A DNA stretch of 59,881 nt from Clostridiales bacterium 1_7_47FAA (GCA_000155435.1 DS990260.1:2953147-3013027); one strand, 5' to 3'. Positions 44,185-52,884 are shown, counted from the first letter of the stretch. Made by a program: numbers and translations. Notes: generated by a model not told the origin, from the sequence alone.

Positions 44185-45132
44185 TTAGTGTTTGGCGTTG
44201 CGGCGTTTGCGGCCGTCTTCTTTGCGCTGTGTGAGAAGTTCCACATCTTCTTCTCCGGCCATTTTGGTGGTCTTGATTACGTAGTATCTGTCGTCTTCTG
44301 ATTTTTTGACGCGGATCTTTCCTTTGACATATCCGTGTTCGGGACAGACGGCCAGGCAGAAGTAGAATCTTTGGCTGTAGGGGAACCAGCGGATTTTCTT
44401 GCGGAGCATGCGCCTGCATTTCAGACATACCATGTCTGTGATGTTCTTGTCTTTCATGATGTCTTCCCTGGAGTTGAATTCCCTGGATACGAATTTCGTG
44501 TATTCGGGGAAAAACAGCCTGTACTCGTTTTCTTTTGTCTCCGGCAGCCCATAATAGTCTACGGATACGTATACACCGTACTTCTCCATGTCCAGCACGG
44601 ATAGGATTTTCCCGGTGTAATATGCATCGTCCAATGCCCGGTGGAAGGGCCGGTCCTCCGCCATGCCCTGTAGCTGCACAGCCTGGTCAAGGGACACCTT
44701 ATTCTTGCCGTCCCCGTACTGGAGACAGTACAGCTTCTGGATGTCATAATATAAAAGCGGACGGGGAAATGGTATCTCCATCTTGTGGTATATCATGTTC
44801 CTCTGCAGCTCCGTCAGATCCATGGACCCCCATGTGCAGAAACGGAAATCCCCTTCCCCGCACCAGTCCAGGAATTCCTGCATCACTGCCTTGAAGGGCT
44901 GTCCCTCCTGGCATAGCTTTTTCATGTCCATATGTGTTACTTCTGATATTTTAAAATGCATCTTTTTATATACCTGGGGCTTTATCAGTTTATGGAATTC
45001 CCCTGCGGCCCGGAACTGATGGTCCAGCATCACCGCGCCTATCTCAATAATCTCAAAGGGAAGATGCTCTACGGAGTCTTCCTTTCCGTTGGGACTCTGA
45101 TTCCACTCAAGGTCTAATACAATGTAATTCAT
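44185..45132 (-). CDS. DEDDh 3'-5' exonuclease with C-terminal zinc-ribbon-like tail
   Basis: 315 aa. Exo I motif VLDLEWNQ (DxE), FEIIEIGAV, the Asp in FCTWGSMDL and the exo III HRALDDAYYTG (H-x4-D) give the ERI-1/KapD-like DEDDh active site. Residues about 230-270 have CLKC and C-x3-CPEH, a possible zinc ribbon, and a very basic end. It could degrade RNA or DNA 3' ends. Transcribed alone, divergent from the bioY operon. Confidence 0.82.
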   Translation of the reverse strand: MNYIVLDLEWNQSPNGKEDSVEHLPFEIIEIGAVMLDHQFRAAGEFHKLIKPQVYKKMHFKISEVTHMDMKKLCQEGQPFKAVMQEFLDWCGEGDFRFCTWGSMDLTELQRNMIYHKMEIPFPRPLLYYDIQKLYCLQYGDGKNKVSLDQAVQLQGMAEDRPFHRALDDAYYTGKILSVLDMEKYGVYVSVDYYGLPETKENEYRLFFPEYTKFVSREFNSREDIMKDKNITDMVCLKCRRMLRKKIRWFPYSQRFYFCLAVCPEHGYVKGKIRVKKSEDDRYYVIKTTKMAGEEDVELLTQRKEDGRKRRNAKH

Positions 45133-45255
45133 ATTTTCATCCTGTCACTCTATAATCTCGATTTACCTTCCTATCTTACCATACCGAAAAGAATATGGAA
45201 AGGGGCTATCTTCATACATCCGTGTGGTGTCCTTTCCTCCTGGTCCGCGGGCGGA

Positions 45256-45308
45256 TTGTTAACCATATAAGTTTTTGAGTTGACAAACAGGCTGTGCGGC
45301 TCTATAAT
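45256..45308 (+). promoter_or_regulatory. Promoter of the bioY operon, with a BirA-like half site upstream
   Basis: TTGACA (45280-45285) and TATAAT (45303-45308), both perfect, 17-base spacer. TTGTTAACC at 45256-45264, an exact BirA left half, is followed after 13 bases by AGTTGACAA, which overlaps the -35. Confidence 0.7.
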
Positions 45309-45315
45309 AAATAAA

Positions 45316-45347
45316 ATGTAAACCACATTTTATGAATAGGGTGACAA
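45316..45347 (+). promoter_or_regulatory. BirA (biotin repressor) operator
   Basis: ATGTAAACC-N14-GGGTGACAA matches the bipartite BirA signal TTGTAAACC-N14/16-GGTTTACAA at 8 of 9 and 7 of 9 bases. It covers the predicted transcription start and the ribosome site of the first gene. Confidence 0.6.
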
Positions 45348-45349
45348 TT

Positions 45350-46051
45350 ATGATGCAGATGATACATGCAGCATGTGCCCATGGACAGCGCCAGTTTGAT
45401 GGGTGGGTGATAGGAAAGGCTTTTTATGGGAAATATGATGGCCAGGAACCTGTGTCCTTTGAAACGCAGACGCAAAGGATGCGGCAGGGTTTTGCCAGAC
45501 TGTCCACCAAAGGATATGGCAAAGGACACAATGTCGTGCAGGGCCTGGAACTGGTATTGGTCCGTCCGTCTTGCGCGGATGGGGATGCACGGGGGAATGC
45601 GTGTGCCGGCGCATTTCCCGGCAGGCATGGATGCAGGCTTTTGCGGGACAGGCTTGAGGCCGGGGACGGCATAAGGGCTGCTGCTGAAGACTCCCATGGA
45701 TGCCTCTTATCTGGCGCGCCTCATTTCAGGCCCGATGTGCTCACATTCTCTTCAGAGGGTTTAAAACGGTTCTTAAAGGATTCCGGCGATACCAACCCTA
45801 TTCATTATGGAGAAACAGCTGTTGTGCCGGGATTGTGGATTCTGGAGCGTTTACAGGGCCTTTGGGAATGTAAGGCGGCGCAGGGCGCGGATGCGGCACC
45901 AGGCCGTCATGATCTGCCCCAGGGATTCCATATCCGTTTTTTCCATCCGGTATATACAGGACAGCCAATCCAGCTGGTATGCTCTGAAAATACAATCACC
46001 GGGGTATGCGGCGGGCTTACTTATTTTCTTTTGCGGACAAACAACTTATGA
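45350..46051 (+). CDS. MaoC-like (R)-specific hydratase, possible double hotdog
   Basis: 233 aa. The C-terminal half has SGDTNPIHYGETAV, the R-hydratase motif with both catalytic Asp and His, then LWILERLQG and HIRFFHPVYTGQPI of the hotdog fold. The N-terminal half (FDGWVIGKAFYGKYDG; GLELVLVRPS) may be a worn second hotdog domain. It would hydrate an enoyl thioester or dehydrate a 3-hydroxyacyl thioester. ATG 45350 has AGGGTGA five bases upstream. First gene of the bioY operon. Confidence 0.65.
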   Translation: MMQMIHAACAHGQRQFDGWVIGKAFYGKYDGQEPVSFETQTQRMRQGFARLSTKGYGKGHNVVQGLELVLVRPSCADGDARGNACAGAFPGRHGCRLLRDRLEAGDGIRAAAEDSHGCLLSGAPHFRPDVLTFSSEGLKRFLKDSGDTNPIHYGETAVVPGLWILERLQGLWECKAAQGADAAPGRHDLPQGFHIRFFHPVYTGQPIQLVCSENTITGVCGGLTYFLLRTNNL

Positions 46052-46064
46052 TGTGGAGGTAATC

Positions 46065-46622
46065 ATGAATACAAAATCGAGATTCAATACAATGGAACTG
46101 ACAAAAATGGGGCTGCTCACCGCCCTGATCTGTGTATCTGCATATATTGTAATCCCTCTTCCGTTTTCCCCTGCCAGCCTGACTGCCCAGACCCTGGTGG
46201 TCAATCTGATTGCCCTTTTGCTGACCCCCAGGCAGGCGGCATTTACCATTATTGTATACATACTACTTGGACTTACCGGGCTTCCCGTCTTCTCAGGCGG
46301 CGTGGGCGGCCCAGGCAAACTGTTCGGCCCTACCGGGGGCTATATAATGGCATGGCTTATTGCTGTTATCTTAATGTCGTGGCTGAAAGGGCAACGCTAT
46401 AGTTTTGCGCGGTACTGCCTTGTCACTGTGTGCGTAGGAATGCCAATCATCTATCTGCTGGGAAGCGTCTACATGAAGTTCGTGACTGGCATGGACTGGA
46501 TTTCTACATTTACAGTTGCCGTTTTCCCCTTTATCCCGCTGGACCTGTTTAAATGCGCTGCTGCAGCCCTGATTGCAAAACCTGTCCAGGAAAGCCTTTC
46601 AAGGGCCAGATCCGTCATATAG
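46065..46622 (+). CDS. bioY: Biotin transporter substrate-binding protein BioY
   Basis: 185 aa S-component with six helices. GLPVFSGGVGGPGKLFGPTGGYIMAW is the BioY signature, and SPASLTAQTLVVNL the start of helix 2. It binds biotin and works alone or with an ECF module. ATG 46065 has GGAGG five bases upstream. It is followed eight bases later by the thiolase gene. Confidence 0.93.
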   Translation: MNTKSRFNTMELTKMGLLTALICVSAYIVIPLPFSPASLTAQTLVVNLIALLLTPRQAAFTIIVYILLGLTGLPVFSGGVGGPGKLFGPTGGYIMAWLIAVILMSWLKGQRYSFARYCLVTVCVGMPIIYLLGSVYMKFVTGMDWISTFTVAVFPFIPLDLFKCAAAALIAKPVQESLSRARSVI

Positions 46623-46630
46623 GAGAAGCC

Positions 46631-47764
46631 ATGGACAATGTATATGTATTAGGCGGACTGCGGAGCTATATCGGAATAAGGAACAGTGCCTACCGGCATG
46701 TCCCGGCGGAACAGCTGGGCGCTGCCGTGCTGAGGGAACTGGCAGCGCGATATCCATTTGATAAGGCAGATATGATAATTGGCGGGAACAGCGTTGGCTG
46801 CGGAGGCAACATCACCCGCCTGGCGGCGCTTAACGCCGGACTGCCTTCTTCCATCCCGTCCCTTACCATTGACCAGCAGTGCGCTTCCTCCCTTGCCGCC
46901 ATCACCACGGCTGCCGCCATGATTGAAAGCGGACTGTCCGGTCTTGTCATCGCAGGCGGATTTGAAAGTACATCCACCCAGCCCCTGCGTATGCACCATC
47001 CGAACCATCCTGATTGTACGGAGGATTCCCGCCCCTACACCACTGCCAGGTTCATACCAGGCCCCCAGCAAGAGGATGTAATGCTTCAGGGGGCTGAACG
47101 CACCATATGCCATCATCATATCTCCAAGGAAGAACTGGACAGCTGGACGCTGATAAGCCACCAGAGGGCCCTGCGCGCCCGTGAGGACGGGGCATTGAAG
47201 GATGTGGTATGCCCTGTATGGGGCCTGGAGATGGACGAGGGCATCCGTCCGCGGATGAGCCAGAAGCTGCTTGACAAACTTCCCCCTGTCCTGAAGGACG
47301 GCAGATATCTGAATGCAGCCAATGCCTGCACCATGAACGACGGCGCCGCCTTCCTCCTTCTTTGCTCCGGACGGTATCTTAAGGACCACGGCCTGACCCC
47401 CCGCTGCCGTCTGACCGGCGCCCTCAGTACGGGAGCCGACCCTCTTATGAGCCCTGTATCTGCTGTGGAGTCCATACGGCAGCTTCTGGAACAAACCCAT
47501 ACCTCCATGGACGATATCGGCTGTGTTGAATGCAATGAGGCGTTTGCTGCCATTGATGTACTTTTTCAAAGGGCATATCCTGATAAATGCAGCCGCTATA
47601 ACATGTTTGGAGGCGCCCTTGCCTATGGCCACCCGTATGGCGCATCCGGCGCAATTATTTTCCTGCATCTCATGAAGGCCATGGAACTGACTGAAAGCAG
47701 GAAAGGAATCTGTTCCGTGGCCGCTGCCGGGGGAATCGGCACCGCGGTGCTTCTGGAACGCTGA
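46631..47764 (+). CDS. Thiolase family protein (YhfS-like) without the usual C-terminal Cys
   Basis: 377 aa. Nucleophile Cys84 in DQQCASSLAAI, NEAFAAIDV and AYGHPYGASGA (catalytic His) are present. The end reads SVAAAGGIGTAV where CIGGG is expected, so the second catalytic Cys is replaced by Ala. The bioY-thiolase-ligase set resembles the BirA-controlled yhfUST genes of Bacillus subtilis. It could condense or cleave a short acyl-CoA; the missing Cys makes the direction doubtful. ATG 46631 has AGGAG five bases upstream. Confidence 0.85.
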   Translation: MDNVYVLGGLRSYIGIRNSAYRHVPAEQLGAAVLRELAARYPFDKADMIIGGNSVGCGGNITRLAALNAGLPSSIPSLTIDQQCASSLAAITTAAAMIESGLSGLVIAGGFESTSTQPLRMHHPNHPDCTEDSRPYTTARFIPGPQQEDVMLQGAERTICHHHISKEELDSWTLISHQRALRAREDGALKDVVCPVWGLEMDEGIRPRMSQKLLDKLPPVLKDGRYLNAANACTMNDGAAFLLLCSGRYLKDHGLTPRCRLTGALSTGADPLMSPVSAVESIRQLLEQTHTSMDDIGCVECNEAFAAIDVLFQRAYPDKCSRYNMFGGALAYGHPYGASGAIIFLHLMKAMELTESRKGICSVAAAGGIGTAVLLER

Positions 47765-47767
47765 TTT

Positions 47768-48014
47768 AGGACGCTGGCCCGGGACGCTGACCTGGGATGC
47801 TGGCCCGGGATGCTGACCTGGGATGCTGGCCCAGGACGCTGACCTGGGATGCTGGCCCGGGACGCTGGCCCGGGACGCTGACCTGGGATGCTGGCCCGGG
47901 ACGCTGACCTGGGATGCTGGCCCGGGACGCTGACCTGGGACGCTGGCCCGGGACGCTGACCTGGGATGCTGGCCCGGGACGCTGACCTGGGATGCTGATT
48001 TGGGACGCTGGCCC
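47768..48014. repeat. 13-bp minisatellite, 19 copies
   Basis: Units GGGAYGCTGRCCY run without a break from 47768 to 48014, with two alternating types (GGGACGCTGACCT and GGGATGCTGGCCC). It fills the gap between the thiolase stop and the ligase ribosome site and would be transcribed within the operon. Confidence 0.95.
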
Positions 48015-48075
48015 CGGGTCAGCAATCCTGAATACCGCCCATGATATCACGCAATGAACGGACAAGGAGTAACAC

Positions 48076-49395
48076 ATGAATTATCTTGAAATGCTGCGGG
48101 CTGTCCCGCCCCACCGGACAGCCCTTATTGAAGATTCCAGACAATATACCTACGGGGAAATGGTCATGGATGCCCAACGGTGTTCCGATGAACTTCTATC
48201 CCATCAGAAAACGGATAAGGATGGGACAGCAAATAAGCAGTCCACCGCAGCCGCAGCCGTATCATACCAGGCTGGTCTTCCCCTGCTGGCATGGATTAAA
48301 TCCCCTTCTGTCTATACACAGCTTATCTGCTTCCTCGCCTGCGGACAGATTGGGCGGATTCCGGTCATCCTGCCCCCTGATATGAGACATCCTCCCTCCA
48401 TCCCCTCTGGTTCATCCATTCCTGACAGGGTCTGTATGGGCGTCCTGACTTCAGGCACCACCGGGAATCCCAGGCTGCTGTTCCGTACGTTTGAAAGCTG
48501 GCATGGCTTTTTCCCTGTCCAGAACAGCATCTTTGGTGTGGACAGGAATACCAGGATGTTTGTGCACGGCAGCCTTGCATTTACAGGAAACCTGAACATG
48601 TACCTGGCCCTGCTGTCCGAGGGCGCTGCCCTTATCACATGTTCCGCGGTCCATCCCCCTGCGTGGAACGGCAGCATTTCCCTGAACCAGGCAAATGCCA
48701 TCTATCTCATCCCCTCCAAGCTGCGCCTCCTGTCCAGGACCTCCCCCGGGCCTGCGGATTACGTAAAAGCCATCCTGACCGGCTCCCAGAGCATGGATTT
48801 AAAGGATATGCATGGGCTGAAGCAGGCATTTCCACAAAGCAGATGTATCCTGTATTACGGCGCCAGTGAACTCAGCTATGTGTCATATCTCTGCGGCAAT
48901 GAAATGACCGGCAATCCCGCCTGTGTGGGCCGCCCTTTTCCCGGCGTCCATATCACCATACAGGATGGGGAAATCATGGCTGACACCCCTTACCGCGCCC
49001 TGGGGGTACGGACTCCCGCAAGCGCCGGGGACATAGGATACCTGGACAGCCACGGGTTCCTGTATCTTCTGGGGCGCCGGGATAATGTATACAATATCCA
49101 CGGTAGAAAAATCCCTGCCGCATTGGTAGAACACGCCCTCACTGACCTGGATGAAATCAGCGAGGCCGCCGTTGTACTGGAACATGGTTCACTGACCGCT
49201 TATGTGGTCCTCAACCCAGCATTCCATTCCATGGACGCCCCAAAACCTTCCCCGGACCTCAGCCGCCGTCTGATGGGAAGGCTTCAGGAAACCCTGGAAT
49301 ATTACCAGCTGCCCCGCAGGATACGGTTCCTTGATGCAATTCCAAAAAACAGCAGCGGAAAGCCGATCCTGTCATTGCTTTCCGCTGCTGAGTGA
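48076..49395 (+). CDS. AMP-forming acyl-CoA/ACP ligase (YhfT-like)
   Basis: 439 aa adenylating enzyme. P-loop GVLTSGTTGNPRLLF, YYGASELSYVSYL (A5), GDIGYLDSHGFLYLLGRRDN (A7/hinge Asp) and the catalytic Lys in NSSGKPIL are complete. Shorter than typical fatty-acid ligases (about 500-550). It activates an acyl chain, probably for the thiolase and hydratase of the same operon. AAGGAG lies six bases before the ATG. Its TGA directly abuts the stop of the convergent gene. Confidence 0.88.
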   Translation: MNYLEMLRAVPPHRTALIEDSRQYTYGEMVMDAQRCSDELLSHQKTDKDGTANKQSTAAAAVSYQAGLPLLAWIKSPSVYTQLICFLACGQIGRIPVILPPDMRHPPSIPSGSSIPDRVCMGVLTSGTTGNPRLLFRTFESWHGFFPVQNSIFGVDRNTRMFVHGSLAFTGNLNMYLALLSEGAALITCSAVHPPAWNGSISLNQANAIYLIPSKLRLLSRTSPGPADYVKAILTGSQSMDLKDMHGLKQAFPQSRCILYYGASELSYVSYLCGNEMTGNPACVGRPFPGVHITIQDGEIMADTPYRALGVRTPASAGDIGYLDSHGFLYLLGRRDNVYNIHGRKIPAALVEHALTDLDEISEAAVVLEHGSLTAYVVLNPAFHSMDAPKPSPDLSRRLMGRLQETLEYYQLPRRIRFLDAIPKNSSGKPILSLLSAAE

Positions 49396-50484
49396 TTATT
49401 GTGTTAAGCTGAATGTATGGGCCGGCTTATCATACTGACGTCCGGTCACCACCTTTGCCGTAAGGTCGGTGCAATTAAAGACAATGGACCACTGGGTCGC
49501 ATTTAACCGCCCGGAGGTCTCCGACACATGCCAGTCCTTTGACGCTGCCTGCAGCAGATCCATACCGGCCTGCTCATCCTTTACGACACCGCCGCAGCGG
49601 TTCAGGGACGATTCCAGGATTTCATACCGGTCCTGTCCGTTTCCGAAATTGAATTTCTTATCCGAAAGCAGGAAATTGGTCGCCATCTGATATCCCCCGT
49701 CCGCCTTCAGGACCACAAATTCATTATCGATGTATTCCACCACCGCGCTGTCCCCTGCCGCGTCTGCAAGCTGGAAATGGTAGCAGCTTCCTGCGGAGGA
49801 ATGCATGTCGTACTGCTCCAGAAGGCTCACCGCCTCATCCACCGTAGCCGCCTTATCAAGCATCAGCCGGATGGCCGTGGTCGTGGTAATATCCGTCTTC
49901 CCCGTATCCTGGTCCGTGGGCTCATCCGCAATGCGGAGCACCGCCACCGCCAGTCCCTTTTCATTTATCCCGTCCAGGGGCGCATAAGGCGCTGCCAGTG
50001 TGATAAGCTTCTGCTTCCATGTATCCGGCAGCTTATCCTCCCCAAACCCCAGGAAGGCAAGATTGACCGTGGATATGGAGCGGTATCCGTTGTCCGGCGC
50101 CGTCTCCACCACCAGGGCCGGCGAGTAGGTAAGGTCAAAATTCCTGCCGAATATACGGTCCCCATCCTCCGTCCAGGCGCTGAACGTGGAACAGCCCAGA
50201 TCCGGAATGGAAAACTCCAGCGGCAGGCCCCTTAACAGCCTGTCCGTCACAAACCTGACCAGCTCCCCATCGGTGCTGGCGCCTGTGAGCAGGAAATCAT
50301 CAAAACCATAATCCCCGTCATACTTCATGGTATAAAGCACATTGTCATCTATCTTCTCAAGCGTTGCAAGTGTCTTCAGCTCATGTCTGAACAGAAAGGC
50401 GCCTGCCAGGACCGCGGCCAATACAATGCCTGCCGCCCAGACAGCCGCCCATAGCAGCCGTTTTTTCCATCGTGTCTGTGTCAT
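49396..50484 (-). CDS. Membrane-anchored Ntn hydrolase (choloylglycine / C45-like amidase)
   Basis: 362 aa. A cytoplasmic start and TM anchor (LLWAAVWAAGIVLAAVLAGAF, residues about 10-30) lead to an outside Ntn domain with DLGCSTFSAW (Cys98, which would become the N-terminal nucleophile after cleavage) and GDRIFGRNFDLTY, the conserved Arg-Asn-Asp motif of linear amide hydrolases. Substrates in the family include bile-salt and N-acyl amides and penicillin V. The roughly 97-residue propeptide with a TM anchor is unusual. ATG 50484 has AGGGG six bases upstream. Confidence 0.78.
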   Translation of the reverse strand: MTQTRWKKRLLWAAVWAAGIVLAAVLAGAFLFRHELKTLATLEKIDDNVLYTMKYDGDYGFDDFLLTGASTDGELVRFVTDRLLRGLPLEFSIPDLGCSTFSAWTEDGDRIFGRNFDLTYSPALVVETAPDNGYRSISTVNLAFLGFGEDKLPDTWKQKLITLAAPYAPLDGINEKGLAVAVLRIADEPTDQDTGKTDITTTTAIRLMLDKAATVDEAVSLLEQYDMHSSAGSCYHFQLADAAGDSAVVEYIDNEFVVLKADGGYQMATNFLLSDKKFNFGNGQDRYEILESSLNRCGGVVKDEQAGMDLLQAASKDWHVSETSGRLNATQWSIVFNCTDLTAKVVTGRQYDKPAHTFSLTQ

Positions 50485-50571
50485 GATTTTCCCCTTGTCC
50501 ATAGTCCCTGCTTTACAGCAGAATATCTTTAAAATCATAACACCATGTACGGGAAATGTCAAATACACGCC

Positions 50572-50946
50572 TTACCTTAAATTCTCCTCACACTTAATCA
50601 TCCGTTCCTCATACCCGTCTAATTTCCAGTCCAGCCTTGCCAGAACAGCCTGAAGCTCCTCAATCCGGGCGGCAATCTGTTCCCGCTGTTCCAGAAGCAG
50701 GTTCTTCCTTGCCTGAATAGTCTCGTTTCCCTGATAGAATAAGGCCACATATTCCACTAACGTCTCAACGGACACCCCTGCGCTTCTCATACATTTTATA
50801 TATTCCACCCAGCGGCAGTCCTCCTCCGAATAATTGCGGATACCGCCGGAGGTACGGCCAATGCTTGGCAGAAGGCCCACGCGTTCATAATAGCGCAGCG
50901 TATCCGCGGATATATCATAGGCCCTGCTTACTTCTGCGATTGTCAT
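50572..50946 (-). CDS. MerR family transcriptional regulator
   Basis: 124 aa. MTIAEVSRAYDISADTLRYYERVGLLP and GGIRNYSEEDCRWVEYIKCMRSAGVSVE form the MerR HTH and wing; the rest is the dimer coiled coil. No Cys sensor cluster in the C-terminus, so it is of the small AdhR/NmlR-like kind that senses electrophiles or other small molecules. It probably acts at the dyad promoter at 52532-52562. Confidence 0.92.
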   Translation of the reverse strand: MTIAEVSRAYDISADTLRYYERVGLLPSIGRTSGGIRNYSEEDCRWVEYIKCMRSAGVSVETLVEYVALFYQGNETIQARKNLLLEQREQIAARIEELQAVLARLDWKLDGYEERMIKCEENLR

Positions 50947-51043
50947 ATCACCATCTCCTGATTATCTGCTTTTTATTTTATTGTAACCATATTCATCCAC
51001 GGAGGCAAGGAAATAAATACATATCAATGAATGTCCGCGGAAA

Positions 51044-51916
51044 TTAACCGATTTTTACCAGTTCATAATCGCGGCTTCCAAGCCCAAGGGCATGCGCCGC
51101 CTCCACGGTATGGATTCCATGGCGTGATTCCATCCTTTCAATCAGCGCCGCCTTGCCTGTATCCAGGGAACTGTATACCGCATCCACACACGCCTGGTCC
51201 AGTGAAACAGGATCCGTGGATGCAAAAATGCCGATATCGCCCATTTCCGGGTCATGGGGATGGGCGTCACAGTCGCAGTCCACCGAAAGCCGGTTCGCCA
51301 CATTAATGTAAACAATCTTGCCGCGTCCCACAAAATCCATCACTGATTTATCCGCATCGGCCATGGACTCCAAAAATGAATCATGGTCTGCCGTGAAAGC
51401 ATCTTCAAACCGTTCACTGGTGGCAGACGTATGGATCCACACCTTGCCCCGTGAAGAAGCAAGGCCGATGGACATATTCTTTAATGCCCCTCCGAATCCT
51501 CCCATTGCATGCCCTTTAAAATGGGACAGCATAAGTATGGAATCATAATCCGTCAAATGGCTTCCCACATAATTCTCGCGAAGATGGTACCCGCCTTCCA
51601 CAGGAATTGCCATGTCCCCGTCCTCATCCAGTATATCGCATGGGGCAATGGCCGCAAATCCATGGTCGCGGATGGTCTGCCAATGGGCCTGCGTGGTATT
51701 GCGGCGGCCTTCATAGGCCGTGTTACATTCAACAATTGTGCCGTTCAGCCTGTTAACCAGATCCTTAATCAGATCTGGCTGTAAAAAATTATGCCCGCCA
51801 GGTTCACCTGTCGAAATCTTAACCGCCACCCGGCCCGGCAGTGTTACGCCCATTGCTTCATAGATACGCACCAGGCTTTCCGCGGTAATCCTGTCTGTCA
51901 TATATACCTTTGTCAT
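51044..51916 (-). CDS. DUF362 domain protein
   Basis: 290 aa. MTKVYMTDRITAESLVRIYEAMG, SILMLSHFKGHAMGGFGGALKNMSIGLASSRGK and the STDPVSLDQACVDAVYS segment are typical of DUF362. No ferredoxin Cys set (CxxCxxC) is present, unlike longer family members. Some DUF362 proteins accompany redox enzymes; the function is unknown. It follows the flavodoxin gene by 12 bases. Confidence 0.85.
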   Translation of the reverse strand: MTKVYMTDRITAESLVRIYEAMGVTLPGRVAVKISTGEPGGHNFLQPDLIKDLVNRLNGTIVECNTAYEGRRNTTQAHWQTIRDHGFAAIAPCDILDEDGDMAIPVEGGYHLRENYVGSHLTDYDSILMLSHFKGHAMGGFGGALKNMSIGLASSRGKVWIHTSATSERFEDAFTADHDSFLESMADADKSVMDFVGRGKIVYINVANRLSVDCDCDAHPHDPEMGDIGIFASTDPVSLDQACVDAVYSSLDTGKAALIERMESRHGIHTVEAAHALGLGSRDYELVKIG

Positions 51917-51928
51917 GTTAAATACCTC

Positions 51929-52468
51929 CTATATCCGTTTTCCCATCTCATACGCCTGCTTCATCGCCGGGCTGCTCTCGATATCTCCCACCTGCCAGGC
52001 GCCTGTTCCATAAATAATCCCTTTTTCACGCGCCCCCGGCAGGCAATCCTGGGTGAACCCGCGGAACCCTTCAATGGTGCGTTCCATCATGGACGCCTGC
52101 GTATCAGCTGCCGCTACAATGAAATAAAAATCCTTGTCCCTGATTTCCCCATAACGCGGCACCGTGCGGTCAATCAACGTCTTCATCTGCCCATCCATTG
52201 TATAAAAATACACAGGCGTTGCCATGACAATCACATCTGCATTTACCATCTTCTCAAGGATGGACGCCATATCGTCATTCTGGACGCACTTATGGGTGCT
52301 GTTACAGACACCGCAGCCTAAACAATAATGAATCTTACAATCCTTCAGGAACACCTTTTCCGCCGCGTTCCCGCCATCCACGGCCCCTCTCATGAATTCA
52401 TCACATAACGTATCCGAGTTTCCCCTCCTTCTGGGGCTGCCTGAAAGTATTAAAACTTTTTTGTCCAC
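51929..52468 (-). CDS. Flavodoxin-family NAD(P)H-dependent oxidoreductase
   Basis: 179 aa. VLILSGSPRRRGNSDTLCDEF is the FMN phosphate loop, GCGVCNSTHKCVQNDDM the Cys motif and MATPVYFYTMDGQMKTLIDR the FMN-side motif. The GTG at 52468 has AGGA eight bases upstream and gives the normal N-terminus; an ATG further up at 52525 would add 19 atypical residues and start at the predicted RNA start. First gene of the MerR operon. Confidence 0.85.
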   Translation of the reverse strand: MDKKVLILSGSPRRRGNSDTLCDEFMRGAVDGGNAAEKVFLKDCKIHYCLGCGVCNSTHKCVQNDDMASILEKMVNADVIVMATPVYFYTMDGQMKTLIDRTVPRYGEIRDKDFYFIVAAADTQASMMERTIEGFRGFTQDCLPGAREKGIIYGTGAWQVGDIESSPAMKQAYEMGKRI

Positions 52469-52531
52469 TATGATCTTCCTTTCTTTCTGTTGGTAAAGCC
52501 TGTTTTGTAAGTTTTTGTTTTGCATAACTAT

Positions 52532-52562
52532 AGCCTACTACCTGGAGTCGGCTCCAAGTCAA
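52532..52562 (-). promoter_or_regulatory. MerR-type promoter with dyad in a 19-base spacer
   Basis: On the minus strand TTGACT (52562-52557) and TAGGCT (52537-52532) are 19 bases apart. The dyad CCTGGAG-TCGG-CTCCAAG (52541-52558) sits between and overlaps the -35. This is the standard MerR-activated layout. In the gap 52563-52840 I see AT-rich sequence and two copies of CAACTAAATTCRT only. Confidence 0.8.
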
Positions 52563-52852
52563 CAACTAAATTCATTTTTTTCGTAAAATGTAATATTAAT
52601 TTCGTGTTTCACCAACTAAATTCGTACAAAACCTTACTATAAAAAAGAGGCAGGAAATCTCCCGCCCCTTCATTCTGCATTATCGAATCCAACCATTTTT
52701 CCAGAAACACAGATTATCTGTTCATATTTTTTCCCATACCGCCTTTCCGGCATTTTATCCCGGCAGGACAGTGCCCCTGTCCAGACCTCGTACATACCCA
52801 ATCCTTCGGAAAATAGAAAAAAGTAAGTCCATTGGCAATATTAGACAAATGT

Positions 52853-52870
52853 TTTGAACATATGTTCAAA
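52853..52870. promoter_or_regulatory. SorC operator O1
   Basis: TTTGAACATATGTTCAAA is a perfect 18-bp palindrome 15 bases ahead of the -35 of the sugar operon. Confidence 0.65.
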
Positions 52871-52884
52871 TTTTCTCACTTCCA

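Noticed and set aside
47768-48014. CRISPR or origin iteron array
   Set aside because: Units are contiguous 13-mers with no spacers and no replication or cas genes nearby; a minisatellite explains it.
46649-48025. Long minus-strand open frame (458 codons) with 13-residue repeats
   Set aside because: It arises from the 13-bp array read in three frames and from antisense of the thiolase gene; no ribosome site.
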